DNA of 64,000 nucleotides from Allomuricauda ruestringensis DSM 13258 (lineage in GTDB: Bacteria > Bacteroidota > Bacteroidia > Flavobacteriales > Flavobacteriaceae): contig NC_015945.1 in NCBI RefSeq assembly GCF_000224085.1, forward strand, positions 3,278,501 to 3,342,500, given 5' to 3'. Under the pieces are notes generated by a model. The model saw only the letters and a list, made by a program, of their open reading frames with translations, ran no database searches and was not told the origin of the DNA. Within the stretch, counting starts at the first letter, position 1. Each line of letters begins with the position of its first letter. This document shows, one piece after another, positions 27,579 through 36,138 of this stretch. The position numbers were made by a program, and so were the translations under genes.

Positions 27579-27875
27579 ATGAGAACCTACATTGTTTATA
27601 TCTTAAAATGCTCGGATAATACTTATTACACTGGAATAACTTCCGATTTAATAGAAAGATTAGAATCACATCAAAATGGTAAACATAAAAATAGTTATAC
27701 ATATTACCGAAGACCTTTGCAGTTAGTATATCATTGTGAATTTACAGACCCTAACAAAGCTATTCTAACCGAGAAGCAGATAAAAAAATGGTCCAAAAAG
27801 AAAAAGGAAGCCTTGATAGCAGGCGAATTTGACAAACTTCCCAATTTATCTAAGAAAAATTTTGGAAGTAATTAG
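27579..27875 (+). CDS. single-domain GIY-YIG endonuclease-like protein
   Basis: A 98-residue protein that is only a GIY-YIG nuclease domain: YIVYILKC and YYTGIT form the GIY...YIG motif (here VYI and YTG), Arg in LIERLESH is the catalytic-type Arg, and Glu in LTEKQIKKW is the metal-binding Glu. This is the COG2827/UPF0213 type, with no DNA-binding or UvrC domains. The ATG at 27579 starts directly at the domain; a longer frame from 27513 is poorly supported. A -7-like TAACTTTG lies at 27526. The stop overlaps the start of the right repeat block, and the gene lies between two ~170 bp direct repeats. Confidence 0.85.
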   Translation: MRTYIVYILKCSDNTYYTGITSDLIERLESHQNGKHKNSYTYYRRPLQLVYHCEFTDPNKAILTEKQIKKWSKKKKEALIAGEFDKLPNLSKKNFGSN

Positions 27876-28047
27876 TTCTCGATACGCTTCGCACTCGAAC
27901 TGACAAAAGCTAAAATTAATGTCACTTCGAGTGGTTTTGGTAAAGCCAAAATTGTATCGAGAAGTCTAAGTTGTAGTTACTTTTTATTGCCTTAAAACGA
28001 CATGGTGTTCTCGATACGTTTCCTTCGGAAACGCTCGACCTGACAAG
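27874..28047. repeat. composite REP-like hairpin block, right copy
   Basis: Units A' at 27874-27905, B' inverted at 27919-27966 and C' at 28007-28047, in the same order and spacing as the left block. A and A' are identical over about 30 bases. B and B' differ in the loop (GGCATAGCC versus GGTAAAGCC), and C' has a perfect GTTTCC-TTC-GGAAAC hairpin. The block begins two bases inside the GIY-YIG stop codon. Confidence 0.8.
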
Positions 28048-28052
28048 TTTAA

Positions 28053-28086
28053 AACCGCCCCCTTAAGGGGACTTTAGGGGTGTTTT
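28053..28086 (-). terminator. putative terminator of ybaB
   Basis: On the minus strand, directly after the ybaB stop, a GC-rich foldback (CCCCTAAAG...CCCCTTAAGGGGGCGG) is followed by TTTT. The stem is imperfect but the context is right. Confidence 0.5.
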
Positions 28087-28412
28087 TATTTCATCAAACC
28101 ATCCATACCGGGAATATTCGGCATACCTTCTTTGGCCACAGCAGCCAATTCAGCTTCATTTACTTTGGTAGCCTTTTCAATGGCTTTATTTAGGGTAAGC
28201 ACAAGATAATCTTCCAATTGCTCTTTATCTTCCATAAGGGAATCATCCACAGCAATGGATTTTATTTCACGATTGGCCGTGAGTGTCACTTTTAGTAATC
28301 CGTCGGTAGATTCTTCGTCAATCATCACGGTGTTCAACCGTTCCTTTGTGGCTTCAACCTTTTTTTGGGTCTCCTTTAGTTTACCCATCATTCCCATAAG
28401 ATCTCCAAACAT
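28086..28412 (-). CDS. ybaB: YbaB/EbfC family nucleoid-associated protein
   Basis: A 108-residue DNA-binding protein of the YbaB/EbfC family, a dimeric nucleoid protein. Typical features: a first helix [26 protein letters not shown], the strand pair [21 protein letters not shown], and a C-terminal helix ending in a [16 protein letters not shown] tail. In many bacteria it follows dnaX and recR; here it stands alone, divergent from an S9 peptidase gene. Confidence 0.92.
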   Translation of the reverse strand: MFGDLMGMMGKLKETQKKVEATKERLNTVMIDEESTDGLLKVTLTANREIKSIAVDDSLMEDKEQLEDYLVLTLNKAIEKATKVNEAELAAVAKEGMPNIPGMDGLMK

Positions 28413-28515
28413 ATCTTTAAATTTTAGGCTTGTCGGACTACCGTCAGAACAAGCAAAACATTAATATTTATCAAACGTAATGTCAAAAGTAGTAAATTGG
28501 CATAAACACAAACCT

Positions 28516-30654
28516 ATGAAACAAACTATTTCAAGAGTTTCTATTCTGGTTTTATGCCTTATTTTTGCGACCGCTTGCAAAAACAACAAAGACGAATCCA
28601 TGAGTATAGCTCCCCCGGTAGCACCCAAACATCCAACTCAACTAGAGAAACACGGCGATGTTAGAATTGATGATTATTACTGGATGAACAATAGGGAGGA
28701 CCAGCAGGTTCTTGATTATTTGAATGCCGAGAACGAGTACTATCAAAAAATGACCGCCCATACCAAGGAGTTTCAAGAGAAACTTTTTAAGGAAATGAAG
28801 GGCAGGATCAAGGAAGATGATTCGTCTGTTCCCTACAAATTGGATGGGTACTGGTACATTACCCGATATGAGGAGGGCAAAGAGTACCCGATTTACTCCA
28901 GAAAAAAGGGAACTTTGGATGCTGAAGAGGAGTTGTTGTTCGATTGCAACAAAATGGCACAAGGTCACGATTTCTTTAACATGAGGGGTGTTTCCATTAG
29001 TCCAGATAATACCATGGCTTCGTTTGGAACGGATACCATTTCCAGAAGGCAATACAATATTCAGGTTAAAAACTTGAAGTCTGGTGAAATTTTTCCTGAT
29101 ATTATTGAAAATACCACAGGAAGCTCTGTGTGGGCAAATGATAACAAAACGCTGTTTTACACCAAAAAAGATCCGGTTACCCTACGTTCCGATAAAATAT
29201 TTAAGCATGTGCTGGGAACTTCATCGGATGCAGATGAATTGGTTTTTCACGAAAAGGATTCCACCTACAACACCTTTGTTTACAAGACCAAATCCAGAAA
29301 ATATATCGTAATCGGATCCAGTAGCACGTTGACATCAGAATATAGAATTTTGAATGCAGATGATGCCGAGGGCGAGTTTAAAGTGTTTTCCCCACGAGAA
29401 AAAGGGGTGGAGTATGGCATCTCTCATTTTGAAAGTGACTTCTATGTTTTGACCAATAAGGACAAGGCCACCAACTTTAAGTTGATGAAAACCGATGAGA
29501 ACAACACCACCTCGGAGCATTGGGAAGAATTTATACCGCATAGGGAAGATGTTTTGTTGGAAGATGTGGAGATTTTTAGGGATTACTATGTGCTAACAGA
29601 GCGTAATAATGGCCTCAACCAAATGAAGATCGCCAAATGGGACGGTTCCGATAGCTATTATCTGCCTTTTGATAGTGAAACATACGTGGCAGGACCATCC
29701 GTCAACCTTGATTTTGACACAAAGGAACTCCGATACTACTACAACGAATTGGGTTCGCCTTATTCCATCATCGATTTCAACATGGAGACCAAGACCAAGA
29801 CCATAAAAAAAGAACAAGAGGTTTTGGGAGGTAAGTTCAATAAGGATAATTACAAAACAGAACGTTTGTGGGCAACAGCCAGAGATGGTAAAAAAGTACC
29901 TATTTCTTTGGTTTACCATAAAGATACCCCTTTGGATGGCACAAGTCCGTTGCTACAATATGGCTATGGATCTTATGGAGCCACTATTGACCCTTACTTT
30001 TCGTCTATCCGATTGAGTTTATTGGACAGGGGATTCATATATGCCATTGCGCATGTGAGAGGAGGAGAATATTTGGGAAGGCCTTGGTACGAGGACGGCA
30101 AACTGTTCAATAAGAAAAATACGTTTACTGATTTCATCGATATTTCTAAGTATTTGATTGATCAGAAATATACTGGCCCAGAACATTTATATGCCATGGG
30201 TGGCTCTGCTGGTGGACTTTTGATGGGAGCTGTCATTAATATGGCACCGGAACTATATAACGGAGTAATCGCGGGAGTTCCTTTTGTTGATGTGGTAACC
30301 ACCATGTTGGACGATACCATTCCGTTGACCACAGGAGAGTATGACGAATGGGGAAATCCAAACGAAAAGGAATATTACGATTACATTAAATCGTATTCCC
30401 CCTATGACAATATAGAAGCCAAGGCATACCCAAATATGTACGTATCCACCGGATTGCACGACTCCCAAGTACAATATTGGGAACCGGCCAAATGGGTGGC
30501 CAAATTGAGGGAATATAAAACCGACGACAATCTATTGTTTTTGGATACAAATATGGACGCTGGTCATGGTGGAGCTTCGGGCCGATTTGAAGCTTTGAAG
30601 GAAACCGCTAAGGAATACGCGTTTATTTTAGACCTTGAGGGAAAAGCTCTTTAA
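28516..30654 (+). CDS. S9A prolyl oligopeptidase family lipoprotein (oligopeptidase B-like)
   Basis: A 712-residue serine peptidase. The N-terminus has a lipoprotein signal with lipobox IFATAC, so the enzyme is probably tethered in the periplasm or at the surface. A seven-bladed propeller domain spans about 70-430 and an alpha/beta hydrolase domain follows. The nucleophile elbow GGSAGGLLMG is near 560, and the other triad residues fit Asp in STGLHDSQVQYW and His in DAGHGGASG. The pattern YDEWGNPNE and the dibasic-specificity acidic residues resemble oligopeptidase B (PtrB). The ATG at 28516 is chosen because it starts the signal peptide. Confidence 0.9.
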   Translation: MKQTISRVSILVLCLIFATACKNNKDESMSIAPPVAPKHPTQLEKHGDVRIDDYYWMNNREDQQVLDYLNAENEYYQKMTAHTKEFQEKLFKEMKGRIKEDDSSVPYKLDGYWYITRYEEGKEYPIYSRKKGTLDAEEELLFDCNKMAQGHDFFNMRGVSISPDNTMASFGTDTISRRQYNIQVKNLKSGEIFPDIIENTTGSSVWANDNKTLFYTKKDPVTLRSDKIFKHVLGTSSDADELVFHEKDSTYNTFVYKTKSRKYIVIGSSSTLTSEYRILNADDAEGEFKVFSPREKGVEYGISHFESDFYVLTNKDKATNFKLMKTDENNTTSEHWEEFIPHREDVLLEDVEIFRDYYVLTERNNGLNQMKIAKWDGSDSYYLPFDSETYVAGPSVNLDFDTKELRYYYNELGSPYSIIDFNMETKTKTIKKEQEVLGGKFNKDNYKTERLWATARDGKKVPISLVYHKDTPLDGTSPLLQYGYGSYGATIDPYFSSIRLSLLDRGFIYAIAHVRGGEYLGRPWYEDGKLFNKKNTFTDFIDISKYLIDQKYTGPEHLYAMGGSAGGLLMGAVINMAPELYNGVIAGVPFVDVVTTMLDDTIPLTTGEYDEWGNPNEKEYYDYIKSYSPYDNIEAKAYPNMYVSTGLHDSQVQYWEPAKWVAKLREYKTDDNLLFLDTNMDAGHGGASGRFEALKETAKEYAFILDLEGKAL

Positions 30655-30664
30655 AAAAAAATGT

Positions 30665-30672
30665 TACATTTG
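30665..30672 (+). promoter_or_regulatory. candidate -7 element TACATTTG
   Basis: Matches TAnnTTTG about 53 bases before the ATG of the cysteine-synthase-like gene. A clear -33 TTTG at the right distance was not found. Confidence 0.4.
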
Positions 30673-30724
30673 CATGGAATAACTTTCTTATTAAAGTAAG
30701 ATTGTTACCTACCTAATACCAGTT

Positions 30725-31765
30725 ATGAAGAAACAGATAAATGCGCACAGCAATATCCTAGACCTAATTGGAAGTACCCCCTTAGTTAAGCTAAACAGAA
30801 TTACCGCCCCACTTACCGGAAATTTTTATGCTAAGCTGGAATGCTTTAACCCCGGACATTCTTCAAAAGATAGAATTGCGATTCATATTATTGAGGAAGC
30901 CGAGCGAAAAGGGCTTCTTAAGCCGGGTAGCACCATTATCGAGACCACATCTGGCAATACAGGCTTTAGCTTGGCCATGGTGAGTATTGTTAAAGGCTAT
31001 AAGTGTATTTTGGCCGTGAGTTCAAAATCATCCCCGGACAAGATTGATATGTTGCGTTCCATGGGAGCCAACGTATATGTTTGTCCAGCCCATGTTAGCG
31101 CGGACGATCCACGTTCTTATTACGAAGTGGCCAAACGTTTGCACAGCGAAACTGAGAACTCAATTTACATCAACCAGTATTTTAACGAGTTAAATATTGA
31201 TGCCCACTATTCCAGCACAGGACCCGAAATCTGGGAACAGACCAATGGTCAAATCACCCATTTAGTGGCTTGTAGCGGAACAGGAGGGACTATATCGGGC
31301 ATTGCCCGTTATTTAAAAGAGCAGAACCCAAATATTAAAATATTAGGGGTAGATGCTTATGGGTCTATATTGAAAAAATATCACGAAACCGGAGAATTTG
31401 ACCACAATGAGATATACCCATACCGAATTGAAGGATTGGGCAAAAACCTGATTCCGGCAGCTACGGACTTTAACACTATTGACAGGTACATAAAGGTAAC
31501 TGATGGAGAAAGTGCCCACATGGCCCGTAAATTGGCTCATACCGAAGGTATTTTTGCAGGTTACACCAGTGGTGCCGCCACTCAGGCATTATATCAATTG
31601 AACACCGAAGGAGAGTTCACCGAGGACAGCAATGTTGTTGTGGTGTTCCCAGACCATGGTTCTAGGTATATGAGCAAGGTGTACAGCAACGAATGGATGG
31701 AAAACCAAGGCTTTTTCGATATCCAAAATGCTGAAGTACCAGAGGAAATCAAGTATATTAAATAA
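30725..31765 (+). CDS. cysteine synthase family PLP enzyme (possible cysteate synthase)
   Basis: A 346-residue fold-type II PLP enzyme. The PLP lysine is in [11 protein letters not shown] near 42-52, the substrate loop is [11 protein letters not shown] near 79-89, and the phosphate-binding loop is [14 protein letters not shown] near 182-195. The family makes cysteine or cystathionine by beta-replacement. The next gene is an SPT-like acyltransferase of the type that condenses cysteate with an acyl chain in gliding Bacteroidota, which suggests that this enzyme may make L-cysteate from phosphoserine and sulfite. That is inference; ordinary CysK/CysM or cystathionine beta-synthase activity remains possible. 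Ends at a terminator. Confidence 0.82.
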   Translation: MKKQINAHSNILDLIGSTPLVKLNRITAPLTGNFYAKLECFNPGHSSKDRIAIHIIEEAERKGLLKPGSTIIETTSGNTGFSLAMVSIVKGYKCILAVSSKSSPDKIDMLRSMGANVYVCPAHVSADDPRSYYEVAKRLHSETENSIYINQYFNELNIDAHYSSTGPEIWEQTNGQITHLVACSGTGGTISGIARYLKEQNPNIKILGVDAYGSILKKYHETGEFDHNEIYPYRIEGLGKNLIPAATDFNTIDRYIKVTDGESAHMARKLAHTEGIFAGYTSGAATQALYQLNTEGEFTEDSNVVVVFPDHGSRYMSKVYSNEWMENQGFFDIQNAEVPEEIKYIK

Positions 31766-31789
31766 ACCAATACCCTATAATACCTATAG

Positions 31790-31819
31790 AACGGCAATGT
31801 TTTTCATTGTCGTTTTTTA
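31790..31819 (+). terminator. terminator after the cysteine-synthase-like gene
   Basis: ACGGCAATG and CATTGTCGT pair around a T5 loop, followed by TTTTT. It separates the gene from the SPT-like gene downstream. Confidence 0.8.
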
Positions 31820-31858
31820 TATCTGAACATTTCGTTATGCGAGGTTCATAAAAATCTA

Positions 31859-31866
31859 TACTTTTG
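31859..31866 (+). promoter_or_regulatory. candidate promoter of the SPT-like gene
   Basis: TACTTTTG fits TAnnTTTG; TTCG at 31831, 24 bases upstream, is a weak -33. The ATG follows after about 24 bases. Confidence 0.5.
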
Positions 31867-31889
31867 CATTTGAATCAAATTTAAGGTAG

Positions 31890-33149
31890 ATGAGAGATTT
31901 ATTCGATAGAATCATTGAGAACAAAGGACCTTTAGGAAAATGGGCCTCACAGGCTGAAGGCTATTTTGTTTTTCCAAAATTGGAAGGACCTATTTCCAAC
32001 AGAATGAAATTTCAAGGGAAAGACGTGATAACGTGGAGTATCAATGACTATCTGGGTCTCGCAAACCTACCTGAAATAAAGAAAGTGGACGGAGCAGCAG
32101 CTTTGGAACACGGAGCTGCCTACCCAATGGGGGCCCGAATGATGAGCGGCCATACCGATTATCATGAACAGTTGCAAAACGAATTGGCGGAATTTGTCCA
32201 TAAAGAAGCTTCTTATTTATTGAATTTTGGATACCAAGGCTTTATGTCGGTTATCGACGCTTTGGTAGCCAAGGACGATATCATTGTTTACGATGTGGAT
32301 TGTCATGCATGTATTATAGATGGTGTTCGTTTGCACATGGGCAAGCGTTTTACCTTTAAGCACAACGACCCAGATAGTTTGGAGAAAAACTTGGAACGTG
32401 CCACTAAATTGGCCAATGAGACCGGTGGTGGTATTTTGGTGATTTCCGAAGGTGTTTTTGGTATGCGTGGTGAGCAGGGAATCCTAAAAGAAATCGTGGA
32501 ACTCAAAAAAAAGTACCTGTTTAGACTTTTGGTGGATGATGCCCACGGTTTTGGAACACTGGGCAAAACAGGTGCCGGAGCAGGAGAGGAGCAAGGCGTA
32601 CAGGATCAAATTGATGTATATTTGGCCACTTTTGCCAAATCTATGGCGGGTATTGGCGCTTTTGTGGCTGCAGATAAAGAAATTATTGAATACCTAAAAT
32701 ACAACCTACGTTCTCAAATGTTCGCTAAATCATTGCCCATGGTTTATGTTAAAGGAGCGCTTAAGCGACTTGACATGCTACGTACCATGCCCGAACTTAA
32801 AGCAAAGCTTTGGGAGAATGTGAATGCGCTTCAAAATGGATTGAAAGAACGTGGATTTGATATAGGAACCACAACAAGTTGCGTTACTCCTGTTTATTTG
32901 AACGGTAGTATTCCAGAGGCTATGGCCTTGGTGAAGGATTTACGTGAAAATCACGGAATTTTCTGCTCCATTGTGGTATATCCTGTAATTCCAAAAGGAT
33001 TGATTTTACTTCGTTTGATTCCTACAGCGACACACACCATGAAAGATATCGAGGAGACACTTGATGCTTTCTCCGCCATTAGGGAGCGTTTGGAAAATGG
33101 AACCTACAAAAGACTTTCGGCTGCCGTTGCAGCAGCCATGGGTGAGTAA
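31890..33149 (+). CDS. alpha-oxoamine synthase, SPT/CFAT-like acyltransferase
   Basis: A 419-residue fold-type I PLP enzyme of the alpha-oxoamine synthase family (Kbl, BioF, serine palmitoyltransferase). Signatures: INDYLGLANLPEI near 51-63, AYPMGARMMSGHTDYH near 75-90, LLVDDAHGFGTLGKTGAG near 215-232, and the PLP lysine in ATFAKSMAGIGAF near 251-263. The N-terminal 'GPLGKWASQAEGYFVFPKLEG' region differs from Kbl and BioF and fits the flavobacterial group that includes the cysteate-fatty acyl transferase of capnine (sulfonolipid) synthesis in Flavobacterium johnsoniae. Serine palmitoyltransferase is the main alternative. Sulfonolipids are linked to gliding in that species. Confidence 0.82.
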   Translation: MRDLFDRIIENKGPLGKWASQAEGYFVFPKLEGPISNRMKFQGKDVITWSINDYLGLANLPEIKKVDGAAALEHGAAYPMGARMMSGHTDYHEQLQNELAEFVHKEASYLLNFGYQGFMSVIDALVAKDDIIVYDVDCHACIIDGVRLHMGKRFTFKHNDPDSLEKNLERATKLANETGGGILVISEGVFGMRGEQGILKEIVELKKKYLFRLLVDDAHGFGTLGKTGAGAGEEQGVQDQIDVYLATFAKSMAGIGAFVAADKEIIEYLKYNLRSQMFAKSLPMVYVKGALKRLDMLRTMPELKAKLWENVNALQNGLKERGFDIGTTTSCVTPVYLNGSIPEAMALVKDLRENHGIFCSIVVYPVIPKGLILLRLIPTATHTMKDIEETLDAFSAIRERLENGTYKRLSAAVAAAMGE

Positions 33150-33237
33150 TTTTTTTTATGATGGACTTTCCTTGTGAGGGGATTTTTGTCCATGGTAAAA
33201 CTGAAGCCGTTCTGATTAGTTTAATATAGATATTTTT

Positions 33238-34188
33238 TCAATCTCTATTATTTTTTTCTTTCATCCATACGGGGGTTGTTTCCGATTTATGGTCTTTGCC
33301 AATTATATCTTTGTACAGTTCTGGTTTTCTTGCATTCTTGTACCTCCATCCTCCTGAGAGTTGAATTTTATCTTTTGTTATTTTTGAAATTGTAATATCA
33401 TTTTCAAAGGATTTTATTTCGGACAAAACTTCACCATAAGGGTCAATAATCATCGAATTGCCATTTTTTAAGTGCTCGCCATCGTAACCAATCGGGTTTG
33501 TAAATGCATAGTAAACTCCATTGTCATAAGCTCTTGCAGGTAGCCAGCGCATTAACCAACGCCTGCCTTTGGGGCCATCGAATTCCATTCGTAACGAAAC
33601 TGGGTCGTCTTCGCGATTTCGCCAATATTTATCGGCTACATAATCTCGATGTGGCATTGCGGATGGTGTACAGCCCGTAACATGGGGGGCAAAAATTAAT
33701 TCCGCGCCCAAAAGGCTCGTTGCCCGAACATTTTCGATTACGTTATTGTCATAGCAGATTAAAATTCCACATTTCCAACCAAGTAGGTCGAATACGCAAT
33801 ATTTATCGCCAGCAGACATATATTTGCTAATAAAAGGATGTATTTTTCGGTATTTTGCAATTAGTCCTTCTCCAGTAACACAGATATAAGTATTGTATAT
33901 TTTTCCGTCAAATATTTCTACAAGACCAGCCAAAATTGGAATGTCCAATTCTTTGGAAATAGCAATCAATTCTTGTGTACTTTTTCCGTTAGGTACCTCT
34001 TCTGCCAAGTTCGTTATTTCTTCAAGACTTAAGTCTTTGGTAAAAGTGTAGGCCGTAATCGACATTTCATGAAAACTGATTAAGTCAGCTCCTTTGGATT
34101 TTGCTTTTTCCGCAAGTTTTTTGATTACCGATAGATTATAGGCTTTATCACCGTCCTTTGGTTCAAATTGGGCTACTGATATGTTCAT
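33238..34188 (-). CDS. nitrilase/carbon-nitrogen hydrolase family protein
   Basis: A 316-residue CN-hydrolase. The Glu-Lys-Cys triad is visible: Glu in ISFHEMSITAYTF near 40, Lys in AKYRKIHPF near 113 and Cys in CGILICYDNN near 148. Related enzymes hydrolyse amides, nitriles or carbamoyl groups; the substrate is not evident. It lies 87 bases downstream of an AraC-type regulator on the same strand and has no palindromic site between, so both genes appear to ride on one cassette. Codon use is more AT-rich than in the housekeeping genes, which fits acquisition. Its far end is where the array meets ordinary chromosome. Confidence 0.87.
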   Translation of the reverse strand: MNISVAQFEPKDGDKAYNLSVIKKLAEKAKSKGADLISFHEMSITAYTFTKDLSLEEITNLAEEVPNGKSTQELIAISKELDIPILAGLVEIFDGKIYNTYICVTGEGLIAKYRKIHPFISKYMSAGDKYCVFDLLGWKCGILICYDNNVIENVRATSLLGAELIFAPHVTGCTPSAMPHRDYVADKYWRNREDDPVSLRMEFDGPKGRRWLMRWLPARAYDNGVYYAFTNPIGYDGEHLKNGNSMIIDPYGEVLSEIKSFENDITISKITKDKIQLSGGWRYKNARKPELYKDIIGKDHKSETTPVWMKEKNNRD

Positions 34189-34275
34189 GTTTTAATGTGA
34201 AGTTGAGTTATTGTTGAAATCAAAACTATGAATTGAATTCAAATTAAAATTGGACAAACCCGACAATGAGGAATA

Positions 34276-35073
34276 TTAGAACTCAATTAAATTAACTGCG
34301 AGACGTTTTGTTTTTTGATACTTAGAAGGTGCAAAACCTACGATTTTCTTAAATTCTTTGATTAGATGGGCTTGGTCATAGTAACCAGCTTGTAGGCTTA
34401 AATTAGTTAAAGAAAGAAAACCTTTTTCATTTCTTAAGAGGCTTAAAAAATGGTGTAATCTAATATTGCAAATAAACTTTTTTGGAGAAACACCAATTTG
34501 TTTAGAAAACATTCTTTGCATTTTTCTCTCCGTAACCCCTATCTGAGCACAAAGGTCATTGACTGATATATCTCCTTTTTTATTATGAACAAGTTGAATC
34601 GAATTGGAAAGAAAAGGATTTATAAGCGGATTATTGCTTTTTATTTTATGAGTAAAAAAAGAATTCAAATGATTAATAACTTCGTTTGAATTAGAACTTG
34701 ATTGTAACTGATTTTTAAGTTTTAAAATTTCTTTACCAAAAATTAAAGAAGAATCTTCAAAGTCACTGACAAAGTGATTTGCAGGAATACCTGTTAAGTT
34801 ATATAACCCAAAAGGCTGAAATAATACAATTACTATTGAAGTAGCTCCGCTTATATAGAAATCTTGATTATCCGAAATTTGTTTAAATACAAAAGTTTCT
34901 GGTAATGTAGTTTTAGAGTTTATTGAGACGAATTCTTCTTTTTTTAAGGTAAGAACTATGCCATTATGACCATTGGAAAAGTGTCTATATCTTTTTTGTC
35001 CATTTGAGGGAATATCAAACACTAGATAGTGTTTAATATATTTTGAAAGACACGGTGTCGTTGGGTATTGCAT
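34276..35073 (-). CDS. AraC family transcriptional regulator
   Basis: A 265-residue regulator. The N-terminal 150 residues are a sensor-like region (GIVLTLKKEEFVSI, FVFKQISDNQ). The C-terminal AraC domain has two helix-turn-helix motifs: first near 175-195 (DISVNDLCAQIGVTERKMQR), second near 225-250 (LTNLSLQAGYYDQAHLIKEF) with the family ending KKIVGFAPSKYQKTKR. It probably controls the nitrilase gene behind it. Its ATG is about 50 bases from the cassette junction at 35.12 kb. Confidence 0.9.
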   Translation of the reverse strand: MQYPTTPCLSKYIKHYLVFDIPSNGQKRYRHFSNGHNGIVLTLKKEEFVSINSKTTLPETFVFKQISDNQDFYISGATSIVIVLFQPFGLYNLTGIPANHFVSDFEDSSLIFGKEILKLKNQLQSSSNSNEVINHLNSFFTHKIKSNNPLINPFLSNSIQLVHNKKGDISVNDLCAQIGVTERKMQRMFSKQIGVSPKKFICNIRLHHFLSLLRNEKGFLSLTNLSLQAGYYDQAHLIKEFKKIVGFAPSKYQKTKRLAVNLIEF

Positions 35074-35120
35074 TATAGAGATACTAGTTTGGCTAACTTA
35101 GTTTGAATTGTTCCATGCTT

Positions 35121-35320
35121 GTGCATAACGGTTTTGTGTATGATTAGTGGCGTGTTTATAGATGCTAAACTTTCGGATTATGCACGAGCCGAATTTTTTA
35201 ATTTTCTTTTATCTTAATTTCTCAAAAAGCCAAATTAAAAAATTTGGCGGTCTTTGCAAATACACACAAACCTCTCGGAAAGCCTGTAATAGCTATGTTT
35301 TATATACGTTGTTGGCAAAT
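35121..35320 (-). repeat. attC-like palindromic recombination site (site 6)
   Basis: About 200 bases that fold as one imperfect hairpin. The outer ends are GTGCATAACGG and CGTTGTTGGCAAA. The inner arms GCCGAATTTTTTAATTT (35188) and AAATTAAAAAATTTGGC (35232) pair with one mismatch. The right end abuts the stop of the DUF4386-like gene. GTTGGCAAA here is inverted-repeated at 36080, the other end of that cassette. Confidence 0.75.
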
Positions 35321-35329
35321 CGTTTTTCC

Positions 35330-36016
35330 CTACGGTCTGCTTACTGCTTTTAAGTCGTTATGAATAATTGTAGGCTTACGAATCATAAAAATTCCAACCC
35401 ATACGAACCATATTATTTGACTAATTCCGAAAATTTCCGTGAATATTTCCAAGGGATATATTGTTAAAATTCCTGCTATTCCGACTAAAATTCCAATAAC
35501 AATCAATGGTTTTGAAAATATTTGTCCTTTAAAGGCTATAATACTTAGTAATAATACCCATATTCCGCCAACGATTTCGTTTCCACCACCTAGTCCTTCA
35601 GAGATGACACTTACACTAGACCAGACTAACATCGCATTATCTGGTTCTTTAGTTCCAATTGCAAGTACAGAATTTAAGCCTATGTTTGCTATCATTCCAC
35701 TAGCGATAACTAGGCCGACCCAAATTATTCCAAAAATTGAAGCCAAATTCGAGAAGATTGGTGAGTGGTTTTTTAATCGCTGATGAATTGCTAAAACCAA
35801 AACTGCCAATATAATGCCAAATAGCACATAGCTAATAAGGTTAAGTATTGATAATGTTAGGTAATTGTCATTTAGGAAATTCAATTGTTCGACTGCACTA
35901 GCGTTTGCATTTGGGTAAACTAATATTCCGCCATAAACAATGAATGCAAAAATGTAAATTAGAGCTTCAAGAATTGCACATATTCCGCCTATTTTTTGTA
36001 ATTTTTTTAATTCCAT
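35330..36016 (-). CDS. polytopic membrane protein (DUF4386-like), cassette gene
   Basis: A 228-residue protein with six or seven hydrophobic segments, resembling DUF4386 family proteins of unknown function. It has no catalytic motif that can be recognised. It fills one cassette: its stop codon touches site 6, and the cassette junction (TTTGCCAAC at 36080) lies about 60 bases before its ATG. Low GC relative to neighbouring chromosomal genes. Confidence 0.75.
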   Translation of the reverse strand: MELKKLQKIGGICAILEALIYIFAFIVYGGILVYPNANASAVEQLNFLNDNYLTLSILNLISYVLFGIILAVLVLAIHQRLKNHSPIFSNLASIFGIIWVGLVIASGMIANIGLNSVLAIGTKEPDNAMLVWSSVSVISEGLGGGNEIVGGIWVLLLSIIAFKGQIFSKPLIVIGILVGIAGILTIYPLEIFTEIFGISQIIWFVWVGIFMIRKPTIIHNDLKAVSRP

Positions 36017-36079
36017 TTTTTAAACCTTTTCACTTAAGACTATTTAGTTTAGATGTTGTTACAAGGTCTTTTTCAAATG

Positions 36080-36138
36080 TTTGCCAACGTTCTGAATAAA
36101 CGGTCGTTTTAATGTCGTTTATTTTTTGTTGTGTTTAG
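36080..36138 (-). repeat. short attC-like site (site 5)
   Basis: Outer ends TTTGCCAACG and TTGTTGTGTTTA, inner stem AATAAACG and CGTTTATT. About 58 bases, the shortest site of the array. It belongs to the damaged cassette on its right and overlaps that gene's stop codon. Confidence 0.6.

Noticed and set aside
27332..28047. CRISPR array
   Set aside because: The repeated units are palindromes in mixed orientation with unequal gaps, there are no regular unique spacers and no cas genes.
31826..31845. CGTTATGCGAGG before the SPT-like gene as the lost far end of the terminal cassette
   Set aside because: Only GTTATGC matches, it lies upstream of a chromosomal gene within its likely promoter, and no palindrome surrounds it.
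31890..33149. Naming the gene kbl (glycine C-acetyltransferase)
   Set aside because: The N-terminal region and overall pattern differ from Kbl, no threonine dehydrogenase gene is adjacent, and the neighbour suggests lipid synthesis.
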